NCBI GenBank assembly: GCA_029245125.1
Contig: JAQWPZ010000130.1
Location: 1 to 48,697, forward strand
DNA length: 48,697 bases
Source: Rubripirellula sp.
GTDB lineage: Bacteria > Planctomycetota > Planctomycetia > Pirellulales > Pirellulaceae
Direction: 5' to 3'
The position numbers and the translations under genes are program-made. The notes under the pieces are model-generated. The model was given only the letters and a program-made list of their open reading frames with translations. It did no database searches and had not been told where the DNA came from. This document shows, piece by piece, positions 23,682 through 32,500 of this stretch. Every line of letters starts with the position of its first letter. Position 1 is the stretch's first letter.

Positions 23682-26339
23682 TTATTGCGTCGCGGCGTTT
23701 TGCATTTTGCGGATGTCAGCGAGCAATGTTTCGGCTTGATCCAGATCATCTGGGCGCATGCTCATCCAGCCTCCCTTGGCGGTCAGGAATTTCACGGCTT
23801 CCTCTGCATCAGCCAAGGCCGCATTCCAATTGTTCATGGCGGCGTAGACACGAGCTCGCGCCCGTAGGTGGACGTAGTTGAACACTGGTTCCTTCAGCTT
23901 TCTGCCTTTCTCGTCGACTGCCTCGGGGTCAAAAGGTGGGGCGACTTGAAAGATGAACTCGGCAGCCTTTTCGGTTTCACCACGTTCCAGCAGGTCGATT
24001 ACGGTTTGCTCATCTTGCCGGTCAATGAGGTTCATGATCAGTTCGGGCTTCGCTCGGCTCATGGTCAGCCCCGACATGGCGATCGCGATCTTGCCATCCG
24101 GACGCAGAACTAACGCACTGGGCTGTTGGTCTTCGTCTACAACATTCCATTGTCGCGTCAGAGGGTTTGTGAGTCCTCCGGGAACGAGCATTGTCTCGCA
24201 ATTCAGGGGTGTCTCTTTGAGAGAGGCTTCAAGATCCGCCACCTCTTCATCCAAAACGGCAACGATCACTTGAACATCGTCGCGGCCCCTCTTTTCGAGG
24301 TAGGGATTTAGATACCGTGTCACCACGCTTGGCATCGGAGACTTTTCTTGCTTTAGCCAGTTGCCTGTAAATAGAACGATGGTCCACTTGCCAAGGCTGT
24401 CCTCGGGGAGTCGATAGGGTTTTCCATCAAGCGTCACGAGTTCCGCATCGATATGACGTTCAACAGCATCGGGATATCCGCGAGAAAGCAGCCATTGGTG
24501 TTGTCGGCCGTAGGACCAACCAGCAGTGAATGGAACACGGAACAACCAGTATTGATGTTCGCGGTCCAGCAGGAAGGAAACGAAGGTCCACATCATCGGT
24601 TGAGTGGCGTGTTTTTCCAGGATCCGCTGGCGGTATTCTTCGTTCAGTCCACGATCGGCGATGTCGAGGGCGAGCATTGCTGCAGCGGCGAGAGTGGGGC
24701 CAGACGCATTTTCGCCACCCATTGATTTAACGAAATCGGTGATTATTTGTTGCCCATCCGCTGCTGGTATTCGCAGGGCTTCCTTTGCCAGGCAGAAGCG
24801 GGCGGCGACGTCTGTGCCTGTTGGCATCTCCGCGGCTAACGCGGCTTTTGCCTGTTCCACTGCTTGCAGGTAGTGTTTTTGGTCACTGGTCAATTTCCAG
24901 AGTCCTAGTTGAGCGATGATGCGTCGATTTCGAACGATCCAGAGGTCGGGCGCAGCGGGGTGATCTGCAATCGCTTTGGCACAAAGTTGATCAGATCTTT
25001 CGTATGCAGAACGGATTTCCTGTGCTGACATCCGATAGCGAATCGGTGGCGCGGGCAAGCAGGCTTGGATCGCGCGAAGTGTTTCCTCGGGGACTGAGGC
25101 CGAAGTCCTGGCCAGCGGCTTTGGATCAATGGACAGCGCCTTGATTTCGGGCGGCAGTGCTGGATCAAACGGATCCTGCGGGTCGACGACCAAAAAGTCA
25201 CCGGCAAAGATCGAATTGAGTTGCGTGATGTACCGTGGTCGGCTCCAGTCCCTGGCTAATGATGATTGAAACCAGCGATCGAAATCGGTTTTACCGTTAT
25301 CGCTTGCCCGTTTTCGAGTCGCTCCTGACATGATCAATGCCACGTAGCCGGTTGGCGACATGGTCATCATGTAGGGATCTCGCTTGGGGAATGTTTTGTA
25401 GAGTGCGTTGTTTCGTCCACCCGGAAGATGCAGTGCAGGCCATTCCACGCCGAGGTCGCGGAGGGTTTTTTCACCGGCGTCGGGTAGTTCGTCGACGTTG
25501 AAGCTGACGATTTGAAGTCTGTCGCCGACTTCGCTTCGTTTCTCTTGCCAGGCGGCAGCAAGTCGTTGAAGATGGTCGCTGGTTGGATCTTCTTGTGACC
25601 AAAAATATAGAATGGTGGTTTTGCCTAGCACGTCGGCAGGCAGTTGCATCACGGTCCCGTCGGTTCGCTTGAAGCTGCCACAGAAGGGCGCACCGAAGAC
25701 CTGACCACCCAGCTTATCCCGTTGGAAGTTGATCATTTCGGTATCTCCGGCGAACCGCACCGCCATCTGGCGGCGAAGATTTTTGATCACCTTGGGGTCA
25801 CCAGTTTCGAGGGCCATGACCATGGCAACTCGAAGCATCTTTGCCTCACCGGGAGTACCCTCATAGCGGGCCACCATCGGCAGAAGGGCCGCCAACCGAG
25901 CGCCCGGATCGGCTCCCTTTCTGGCCGCTTCGGTCTGGGTAATCAGAAGATCCGCATCAAGACGCAAGGCCGCGTATTCGTCAGGTGCTTTCATCAACTC
26001 TTTTCCGGTCTCGAGAATCGCAGCGCGATTTCGTGACGAGTCATCCATTGCAAACAAACGCTTCTGGGCGTCGAACAAGATGCTCAGGACTTCGAAGCGA
26101 TTGGGTGCAGTTGGGTGAGCATCAATCAGTTTGTCGCAGTCCCGCACGATCCGCTTGGTCGCCAGTCTTTGACGGGCTGCAGACGATTCATTGCCGGGGG
26201 CGGCGAGCGCTTGCTGTAATGCTGCGATCTCTGCCGGTGGCACTTGAGTCTTGCCTGTTTGGGCATTCGCAATACCGCTGTGTGTTGTGCAAGCAATCGC
26301 CGCGCATAAGGATGCAGCTAGCGAGATCGTCAGCTTCAT
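23682..26339 (-). CDS. Large exported protein with two thioredoxin-like domains lacking CXXC
   Basis: From the ATG at 26339 the 885-residue product begins with a signal peptide (LTISLAASLCAAIACTTHSGIANA). Helical TPR-like segments surround two TlpA/AhpC-like thioredoxin folds. The first is near residue 240 (VLGKTTILYFWSQEDPTSDH, then TMSPTGYVALIMSG). The second is near 650 (SLGKWTIVLFTGNWLKQEKS, then VLRPDGKIAIAMSG). Where an active thioredoxin has W-C-x-x-C the two copies have WSQED and GNWLK, so neither can do disulfide exchange. It may be a scaffold or binding protein. An alternative ATG at 26363 would add eight basic residues before the signal peptide. It follows the transglutaminase-like gene after about 43 bp, which supports one transcript. 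Confidence 0.82.
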   Translation of the reverse strand: MKLTISLAASLCAAIACTTHSGIANAQTGKTQVPPAEIAALQQALAAPGNESSAARQRLATKRIVRDCDKLIDAHPTAPNRFEVLSILFDAQKRLFAMDDSSRNRAAILETGKELMKAPDEYAALRLDADLLITQTEAARKGADPGARLAALLPMVARYEGTPGEAKMLRVAMVMALETGDPKVIKNLRRQMAVRFAGDTEMINFQRDKLGGQVFGAPFCGSFKRTDGTVMQLPADVLGKTTILYFWSQEDPTSDHLQRLAAAWQEKRSEVGDRLQIVSFNVDELPDAGEKTLRDLGVEWPALHLPGGRNNALYKTFPKRDPYMMTMSPTGYVALIMSGATRKRASDNGKTDFDRWFQSSLARDWSRPRYITQLNSIFAGDFLVVDPQDPFDPALPPEIKALSIDPKPLARTSASVPEETLRAIQACLPAPPIRYRMSAQEIRSAYERSDQLCAKAIADHPAAPDLWIVRNRRIIAQLGLWKLTSDQKHYLQAVEQAKAALAAEMPTGTDVAARFCLAKEALRIPAADGQQIITDFVKSMGGENASGPTLAAAAMLALDIADRGLNEEYRQRILEKHATQPMMWTFVSFLLDREHQYWLFRVPFTAGWSYGRQHQWLLSRGYPDAVERHIDAELVTLDGKPYRLPEDSLGKWTIVLFTGNWLKQEKSPMPSVVTRYLNPYLEKRGRDDVQVIVAVLDEEVADLEASLKETPLNCETMLVPGGLTNPLTRQWNVVDEDQQPSALVLRPDGKIAIAMSGLTMSRAKPELIMNLIDRQDEQTVIDLLERGETEKAAEFIFQVAPPFDPEAVDEKGRKLKEPVFNYVHLRARARVYAAMNNWNAALADAEEAVKFLTAKGGWMSMRPDDLDQAETLLADIRKMQNAATQ

Positions 26340-26382
26340 TTCGCTGTATCTTCTCATTCTCATCTCACGAAAGTATGTGCGA

Positions 26383-28329
26383 TCACTTGATTGGCTGAAG
26401 TCGGAATTCTTTGATCGTGATTCCGCGGTTGGGGGCCCGTGTCGTCAGCATGATTGAGTTGCGTCCCTCTTTCAATTCGACTTTCAGTGGTTCGGTTTCC
26501 TGCCACAGTCCCTTGGTATAGGGAAGTGGGATATCGAGAAGTGTGCGGCGATTCAATCGCAAAATGGCAACTTGTTTAGGCGAGACTGTTGCAACTTTTG
26601 CTACCAGTTCGTAAGTGCCCGCAGCCGGAGCCTCGACGGTGTAGCGAATCAATTCAGGGCGTTGCCCCAAACGACCGTAATGGATCTGGGTACCACCATC
26701 CCAGCCTTTCATGAAGCCAACTTTGTCGGTGCTGTTGGTTGGTCGGTCACAAGCGGCAGCGGGGATCGTGATGATTCCGTTATCACCGACGGCGATGGTG
26801 CGATCGGCTTCGGGGATCTCGATCTCTTCTGCCGTTTCATCGCCCAGCAATTCATCTGATTCACCCAGTTTCATCCCGCCGGCCAATTCGAGCGCTTCGA
26901 CTTCGGCATCTTCGACGATGGCTCGCTTTTTGTAGAAGGCAAGCCCATCCCAAAAACCACCACCCTGACCATACTGCCCGTGGCGAATACTCACGTCTGG
27001 CTCGGCGAGGGCGTCACCGATCCATTGCAAACGCAACACCTGCATGTAGTCGGCGGTTTGCTCACGCGCTTGCGAATCCAATAAGAAATCGAGTCCCCCT
27101 TGAGGTCCGCACCATGCCATTGACCACCAAGCCCCGAGGCAAACCACCCAGCCGTCGGGCGTCCAGTGACTCATGGCACCGTGACCGGTTTGCGTGGATG
27201 CTCGGGATGGAATGCCAAATGCTCGGCAGGCCAACCGACCGTAGAACGCCCGCCGCCCGCAGATGCCTCCGAGTGCGATGTGTTGTTGTGCTGGAGTTCC
27301 GAGCGATGGATCCGAAGTGGGGCTGACATAGGGCACATCACTCTTAACGATTCGGACAAAACGCCATTTGTAATCGGGATTGGTAATGTGATCCGGACGA
27401 TAGGTTCGCATCATCTGACGCATCCATGCCAAATCTTCATTGCTGTAGGGATCGTCGGTGATGAAGCGGCACTCCCAGGTGTTCATGTCTTTGAAAGCAG
27501 GGTCAAGTTCACCGTCGAGATAAGCTTGTTCGTAATGTTGATAACGTTCGACTTGATCGATGGTGGTCTGGGTGCGGTAGACGATGTTGTGGATTCCACC
27601 TTTCTGATGACCGGGCAGCCACGGCATGTGAAGCGCTGTGCCCAATGCGAGTCGTTGGAAGATGCTGCCGACGTCGCGGGCCCGTTCACTCTTGGCAAGA
27701 ATCGTGGTGTAGACTTGCATCGCTTCGCCATATTCGCCGCCATTAGCGCCTCCCGCGATGAGCATTTGTTTCATCAACGCTTCATCGGCGAAAAGCTGTT
27801 CAAGCAAAGCCTCCTCGGTCGCTCCTTGTTGGGCAAATTCAGCGAGCCCGCGGGGCGTAGCGTTTCGGAGTATTGCGGCTGCGATTAGTTTGGAATCAAG
27901 CGAAGCACTCGATAGGAAACGGTTCACTTCCGCCAGAATTGCTCTGGCTGCGAGCAATGCATCGGCTTCCGATTCCGCCTTTTTGATTTCATGAATTCGG
28001 CGGGCGGCCTGATTTGTAGCTTCCCCTGGATCTTTGATTCCCGCCAATGCGGTTCGGGATGTCAGGAAGGATTCGCGACGCTGCGAATCGATGGCTGGCA
28101 GAGAATCGGCAATCTCCGTTGTAAGCGATTCGAGCATCGCGTTATATTTTGCGAGCAGCTCTTCACCCTGGCCGGTTAGCACGACTTCCTCGGTCTGCTG
28201 CGCAGTGGCGTACTGCGTTGATCCAAGAGTGCCCAGCAAGAGAGTGCCCAGCAAGACGGTTTGTAATAGCACAATGCTCGAGTGGACAGCACCCTGTGGG
28301 AAGATCGAGGGGTGTGATTTTGTTCTCAT
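26383..28329 (-). CDS. Exported transglutaminase-like protein with C-terminal carbohydrate-binding-like domain
   Basis: The preferred ATG at 28329 gives 648 residues with a signal peptide (SSIVLLQTVLLGTLLLGTLG, cleaved near ATAQQ). A helical region of 300 residues precedes a transglutaminase-like core: GGICGRRAFYGRLACRAFGI with Cys357 in the nucleophile position, then GHGAMSHWTPDGW with His383/His388. The third catalytic residue, normally Asp after GW, is not obvious (GWVVCLGAWW). The last 130 residues form a CBM6/galactose-binding-like sandwich (AAGTYELVAKVATV and GRNSIMLTTRAPNRG). Such proteins crosslink or cleave peptide bonds, or only bind peptides. The signal peptide contains a 15-base repeat (encoding LLGT twice). 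It follows the toroid-protein gene after about 130 bp and precedes the CXXC-less thioredoxin-fold gene. Confidence 0.8.
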   Translation of the reverse strand: MRTKSHPSIFPQGAVHSSIVLLQTVLLGTLLLGTLGSTQYATAQQTEEVVLTGQGEELLAKYNAMLESLTTEIADSLPAIDSQRRESFLTSRTALAGIKDPGEATNQAARRIHEIKKAESEADALLAARAILAEVNRFLSSASLDSKLIAAAILRNATPRGLAEFAQQGATEEALLEQLFADEALMKQMLIAGGANGGEYGEAMQVYTTILAKSERARDVGSIFQRLALGTALHMPWLPGHQKGGIHNIVYRTQTTIDQVERYQHYEQAYLDGELDPAFKDMNTWECRFITDDPYSNEDLAWMRQMMRTYRPDHITNPDYKWRFVRIVKSDVPYVSPTSDPSLGTPAQQHIALGGICGRRAFYGRLACRAFGIPSRASTQTGHGAMSHWTPDGWVVCLGAWWSMAWCGPQGGLDFLLDSQAREQTADYMQVLRLQWIGDALAEPDVSIRHGQYGQGGGFWDGLAFYKKRAIVEDAEVEALELAGGMKLGESDELLGDETAEEIEIPEADRTIAVGDNGIITIPAAACDRPTNSTDKVGFMKGWDGGTQIHYGRLGQRPELIRYTVEAPAAGTYELVAKVATVSPKQVAILRLNRRTLLDIPLPYTKGLWQETEPLKVELKEGRNSIMLTTRAPNRGITIKEFRLQPIK

Positions 28330-28415
28330 CGTTCTTCTCTGTGCCATTTGATTCAAGCAGTGCTGTCTGAATTGTAACGCTGCAAGTCGAGCGGATAGCG
28401 TCGAACGCAATCTGG

Positions 28416-28449
28416 GTTGGAGTTCAGTCCGCGTTGGAGTTCAGTCCGC
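28416..28449. repeat. Tandem repeat, 17 bp x 2, next to the toroid gene stop
   Basis: GTTGGAGTTCAGTCCGC occurs twice without mismatch just downstream (minus strand) of the toroid-protein stop codon at 28463. A second small duplication, TGGTAGACGGG, lies at about 28452-28462 and 28470-28480, spanning the stop itself. Confidence 0.9.
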
Positions 28450-28462
28450 GTTGGTAGACGGG

Positions 28463-29536
28463 TTATCTCTGGTAGACGGGAATGTATCGGTGTGGTGTGC
28501 CGAGGATGATGATTGCCATCGGTGTTTTATGGGGGTGCGGTTCTTTCTCGCCCTCGTTCCATGAACCATCGGATTTTTGGAGGCCGATCAGAACATCCCT
28601 GATCTTCGGATACCAGTTGGAATAGTGATCTCCACCAGCTTGGACCATCGCTTGGACGGCGTAATAGTGCGCGTAGTAAAAGTGCCCGAGTTCTTTTCGA
28701 TTGAACACCTTGGGGTTGTTTTCGAGCTGTCGAATCGCAGCGGCGACCCACTCGGTATCACGTTTTCCGCAAAGCTGTGCGGCGTAGGCTCCGCCGGCGG
28801 TGCAGGCGATGGTGGTTCCGCCGTTACCTTGGTAGCCGAATCCACCGGTAGCCTCATTCCAGACTTGTTCACGCAAGTAATTCACGACTCGGTCGATGGT
28901 TTCGGTCGGCACCAGAATCCCCGCCTGGCGAGCGGAGGCTAGAGAAACGAAAACCATGGCTGTCACCGAAGTATCTTGTCCGGCGTCGGGACGTGCCGCG
29001 TATCGCCATCCACCAAGTGGGCTTTGTGCTCGCAGGATGATTTGCACAGCCCGCTCCAAGGCATCTTGGATCTTTTGATTGTCCTCGACATCCTTGGTCA
29101 TTCCCCATAGTTCTGACATGGCGAGCGTAAACAGGCCGTGCTCGTACATGCTTCCCATGACACCAGCGGGCGACTCCTCTGCTTGTTGAAGCAAGTAGTC
29201 CTTGGCACGATCGAGTGCAGCCCCATGTCGACCGAATCCGGGAAAGTGGCCTTTCACCATGAATGCCATCAGCCCAAGCGAAGTGCCGCCAATGTCAATT
29301 GCGCCACCTTCCGCGGTCCACGAGCCATTCTTGTTTTGTGTTTTCAGCAGGTACTGAAGACCGCGTTCGATGGCTTTGTCGGCGGCCTCCGTCAGTTCTG
29401 GTGCTCCCTCAGCATCCTGGTTGCGATCGATTTCAACAGTCGGTTGCGTTTCAGGAGGATCTTGCCCGATCAACTGTAGCGGTTGCAAAACGGTCAGTAT
29501 CAGGGTTGCCGTCAGGTGTCGGAAATGTAAATTCAT
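28463..29536 (-). CDS. Exported alpha/alpha-toroid protein with prenyltransferase/squalene-cyclase-type repeats
   Basis: The 357-residue protein has an export signal (LTATLILTVLQPLQLIGQ) and then QW-type repeats of the (alpha/alpha)6 toroid: LLKTQNKNGSW, IILRAQSPLGGW, EATGGFGYQGN and GLQKSDGSW. This matches the prenyltransferase/squalene oxidase repeat family, but at half the length of a real cyclase and without a DXDD motif, so terpene cyclisation is unlikely. Exported members of this fold resemble the thioester domains of complement-like proteins and polysaccharide lyases. Its ATG overlaps the upstream stop as ATGA (29533-29536), which argues for translational coupling with the 1478-residue membrane protein. 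A repeat near its stop codon may be changing the C-terminus. Confidence 0.85.
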   Translation of the reverse strand: MNLHFRHLTATLILTVLQPLQLIGQDPPETQPTVEIDRNQDAEGAPELTEAADKAIERGLQYLLKTQNKNGSWTAEGGAIDIGGTSLGLMAFMVKGHFPGFGRHGAALDRAKDYLLQQAEESPAGVMGSMYEHGLFTLAMSELWGMTKDVEDNQKIQDALERAVQIILRAQSPLGGWRYAARPDAGQDTSVTAMVFVSLASARQAGILVPTETIDRVVNYLREQVWNEATGGFGYQGNGGTTIACTAGGAYAAQLCGKRDTEWVAAAIRQLENNPKVFNRKELGHFYYAHYYAVQAMVQAGGDHYSNWYPKIRDVLIGLQKSDGSWNEGEKEPHPHKTPMAIIILGTPHRYIPVYQR

Positions 29537-32500
29537 TTTGCAACCCTTTCGTAGTAATCCTTAAGTGTTCCACGGTACTCAAGGGGCAGCTCGCGAGCGA
29601 AGTTTTGGTTGAGGGCAGCGCGATTGCGGTTGCCCAAAACTTCCCATTCGGTTCGCTGATCCTTAGGGGCCTCCCCACTCACAAAGTCAGAAACGAAGTT
29701 GGCAACCGAAACACTCAGGTCGTCTGTCTCTGCCTCGGTCAGTACCGGATCATCGCTGGAGGCCGAGGCTCCCATCGCCGTTTCTAAAACCAAAGCTTGG
29801 TCAATGATGAATTGCCGCAGTGATTGGTCGGCTGCATCCTGGCTGCGGCGGGCTTGGTCTCGGTCAGATGATTGCATGGCGGTTGTCGCGGCGGCGATTT
29901 GCTGCTGGGCTTTCACCAAGAGAGGATGCGGCGGATCGAGCCGCAACGCCTTGGTGCTTGCTTTTTCAATTGTGGCCTGTTTGACGGCTAACGCTGCCAA
30001 CTCAGTCATCTCGGCAACTTCTGTTTGGCGGGAAATTGCTCGTTGGTCACTGGCGAAACTGAGCACTTCGAGAAGGAGAACGAGTTCTTCTGGCGAATAA
30101 CTGAATACCTCGATGCTTGGCAGTCCGTGCAACATTGTGATCACCAAGAATAACTCTTCTGCGGTTTCGTTAAGAGCCGCTTCGGCAAGTTCCATCTGAG
30201 CAATCGCCTCGTCAGGTTCTTCTGATTTCAAGAACAGATAGGCTTCACGCATTTGCTGTCCTGCGGTGGCGTGCGTTGCTATCCCAGTGACCAGTTCCAG
30301 TTGGCGACCACTTTTTTCTGTTTCTGCTTGAAGAGTGTCTTGGACTGACAATAATTCGGGTGCAAGTTGTCCGTCTGCGGTGCTTCGCTGAATTGTGAGC
30401 ATTACTTGCCGTTTGAATTGTTCTTGCTGAAAAGCGAGCAGGGCGACTTCCGAGTGAGCTGTGTGTAGAAACTCAACAATTTCGGCGACATAGCCGGTTT
30501 GTTGTTGAACAGCCGCGACGAGTCCTTGCACCTCAGCGAGCGATTCTGCTGCCACTTCTTGTGCATCGGCTGCATCCAAATAGTCCTCATCCTCAATCGC
30601 AAAAGCGGCGTCTTCCAAATCTGTTTCGGCGAAAACCAGCGGGGTACCCGCATCGAGCCGCCCTGCAACGAGATCAAGCACAGGCGCGATGTCAGTCAAA
30701 CATTGACGCAAGTTGTTCATGGCCGGAATGATCGCTGTTCCAGTTTCTGGGGTGGCCGCCTTGGTCGCGATGACCAGGTCATTCTGTTCAGCAACGATGT
30801 CGATCATCCATTGGTTTGCTGTTCCGACCGAACGCTGGAAAGATTGGAGTCCTTGCAAGAGAGCGAGGCGTGCGGATTGTGCCTGGGCAATTGCGAGAGC
30901 GTCCGCGAGCAAGTCGGCAGCAACTTCTTGGTGTTCGAGGGCGTCTTCGGCACGGTTCTCGGCGAGCATTTTGACCGCTGATTCGTGGACGACTGTTAAT
31001 TGGTCGAGCCGACTTAGCAATGGCAAGACATCTTTGTCAGCTTGGTATTTTGAGCGTAATTCGGTTGCGAATTCAGCAACCTCCTCTGCAAGAAACGTTT
31101 GTGGTTCGACCAGCGGTTCGGATTTTAATTCGTCGAGGGCTGATTCCTCCGTTTGTTCGAGGAGCACAATTTGCCGTGCCTCGTAATCTTCGATCTGGGT
31201 GACCCGCTCGGTCGCTATGGATACGAGCAAATTGAGCCCTTCGGTGCGCAGGCTTATCTCTAAAGCAGATTCTTTCAGTAGCTTGGCAAGATCAGCGAGT
31301 TGTTGTTCGGCGTTGCGTTGTGCTTCGAGCGTCTGTCTTTGTTGGCCGTTAATTAGTCCCTCCAAGGCGCTGGCAACTGCCGCTTCTGCGGCGACCCGTC
31401 GTTCCTTCACAGGCGGAGGTTCGCGAAATTTTTGGTCGAATAGACGGGGGCGGGGAGTCGGGACGACCGGCAGCAGCGCCTGAGCGAGGCTGGCTTGGAG
31501 ATCGGATTGCCGGTCGAATAAATCAGCGGTCTGAGTTTTGAATTCTCCCGCGTTTAAATTTGCGCAGGAACTTCGCAGCGCTTGCTGATCCTTCAAGATC
31601 AAATCGAGTTGTTCGCCAAAGCTTCTGATGGCCGCGTATTCTGAACCGGTCCGCATGCTGAACTCGGCAGCCAAGAGTGGCGCTAGGATTTCTGTATGCA
31701 AGGTTGTTGCTTCAGTCTTTTCGCCAGCGCGAATCAAGTCTGCGGCTTGCAGCATTTTGGCTTCGGCACCGCTGTTGCGAAGTTCTTTGATACGGCGTGT
31801 CAAACCGAGTACTGAGATCGGGCGTTTGTCGTAACGCATCCCATTCTGCAAAGCGAGGATCAATTCATTGGTCCAGTTGGCAAGTTCTTGCTGCCGGTCA
31901 GCGAGCATTTGCGTCTGGGTGGCATCAGTCGTCGCGTCGTTGTATTGCGATTGTGTGACGAGCAGACGGAGTGTTGCCTGTTCTCGTGCCAGCATGTGAG
32001 ATTCGCGCGCGAAGACTTCCCGGGCGTAGTCGATTCCGCGTTGCAGGACAATTTCTGCGAGGTCCCGAGCGGATTGATTGACGACATGGATGGCGGCGGT
32101 GGGGTCTGCTTTCCCTGTGGCGGCAGCGTTGGTTTGGTCTCGCAGCAGCGAAGCTGCCTTCGCGACGCGAGTCTCGGCGATGGTTTGCAGGCTGGTCCGC
32201 ACGCGTATCAGAGTCTCCCCTTCCACGGCGTCGGTGACGTTGTTTGCAGTAAGGTCATCTAGCAAGAGTTGCAATTCGGCAGCAGTGTCTTTGATTTGTT
32301 GGCGCAGCATCTCTTGTCGAATTGCTTCAAGCTGGCATGTCTGTAGAAAGCTGTTTGCCCGAGCGTTTAGGTTTCGGACCAACTCGTGGGCCGCCCGTTC
32401 TTGTCGGTAGGTGCTGCGGACCTGGGAAAGAATTCGATCTTTTTTGCGTTCGATCTGTGCGAGGTATTCCTCCCGGGAAAGGAACGTGATGCGTCGTGTC

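Noticed and set aside
30499..30981. Plus-strand frames inside the 1478-residue gene
   Set aside because: Antisense of a coiled-coil gene rich in Gln/Ala/Glu codons; no independent evidence.
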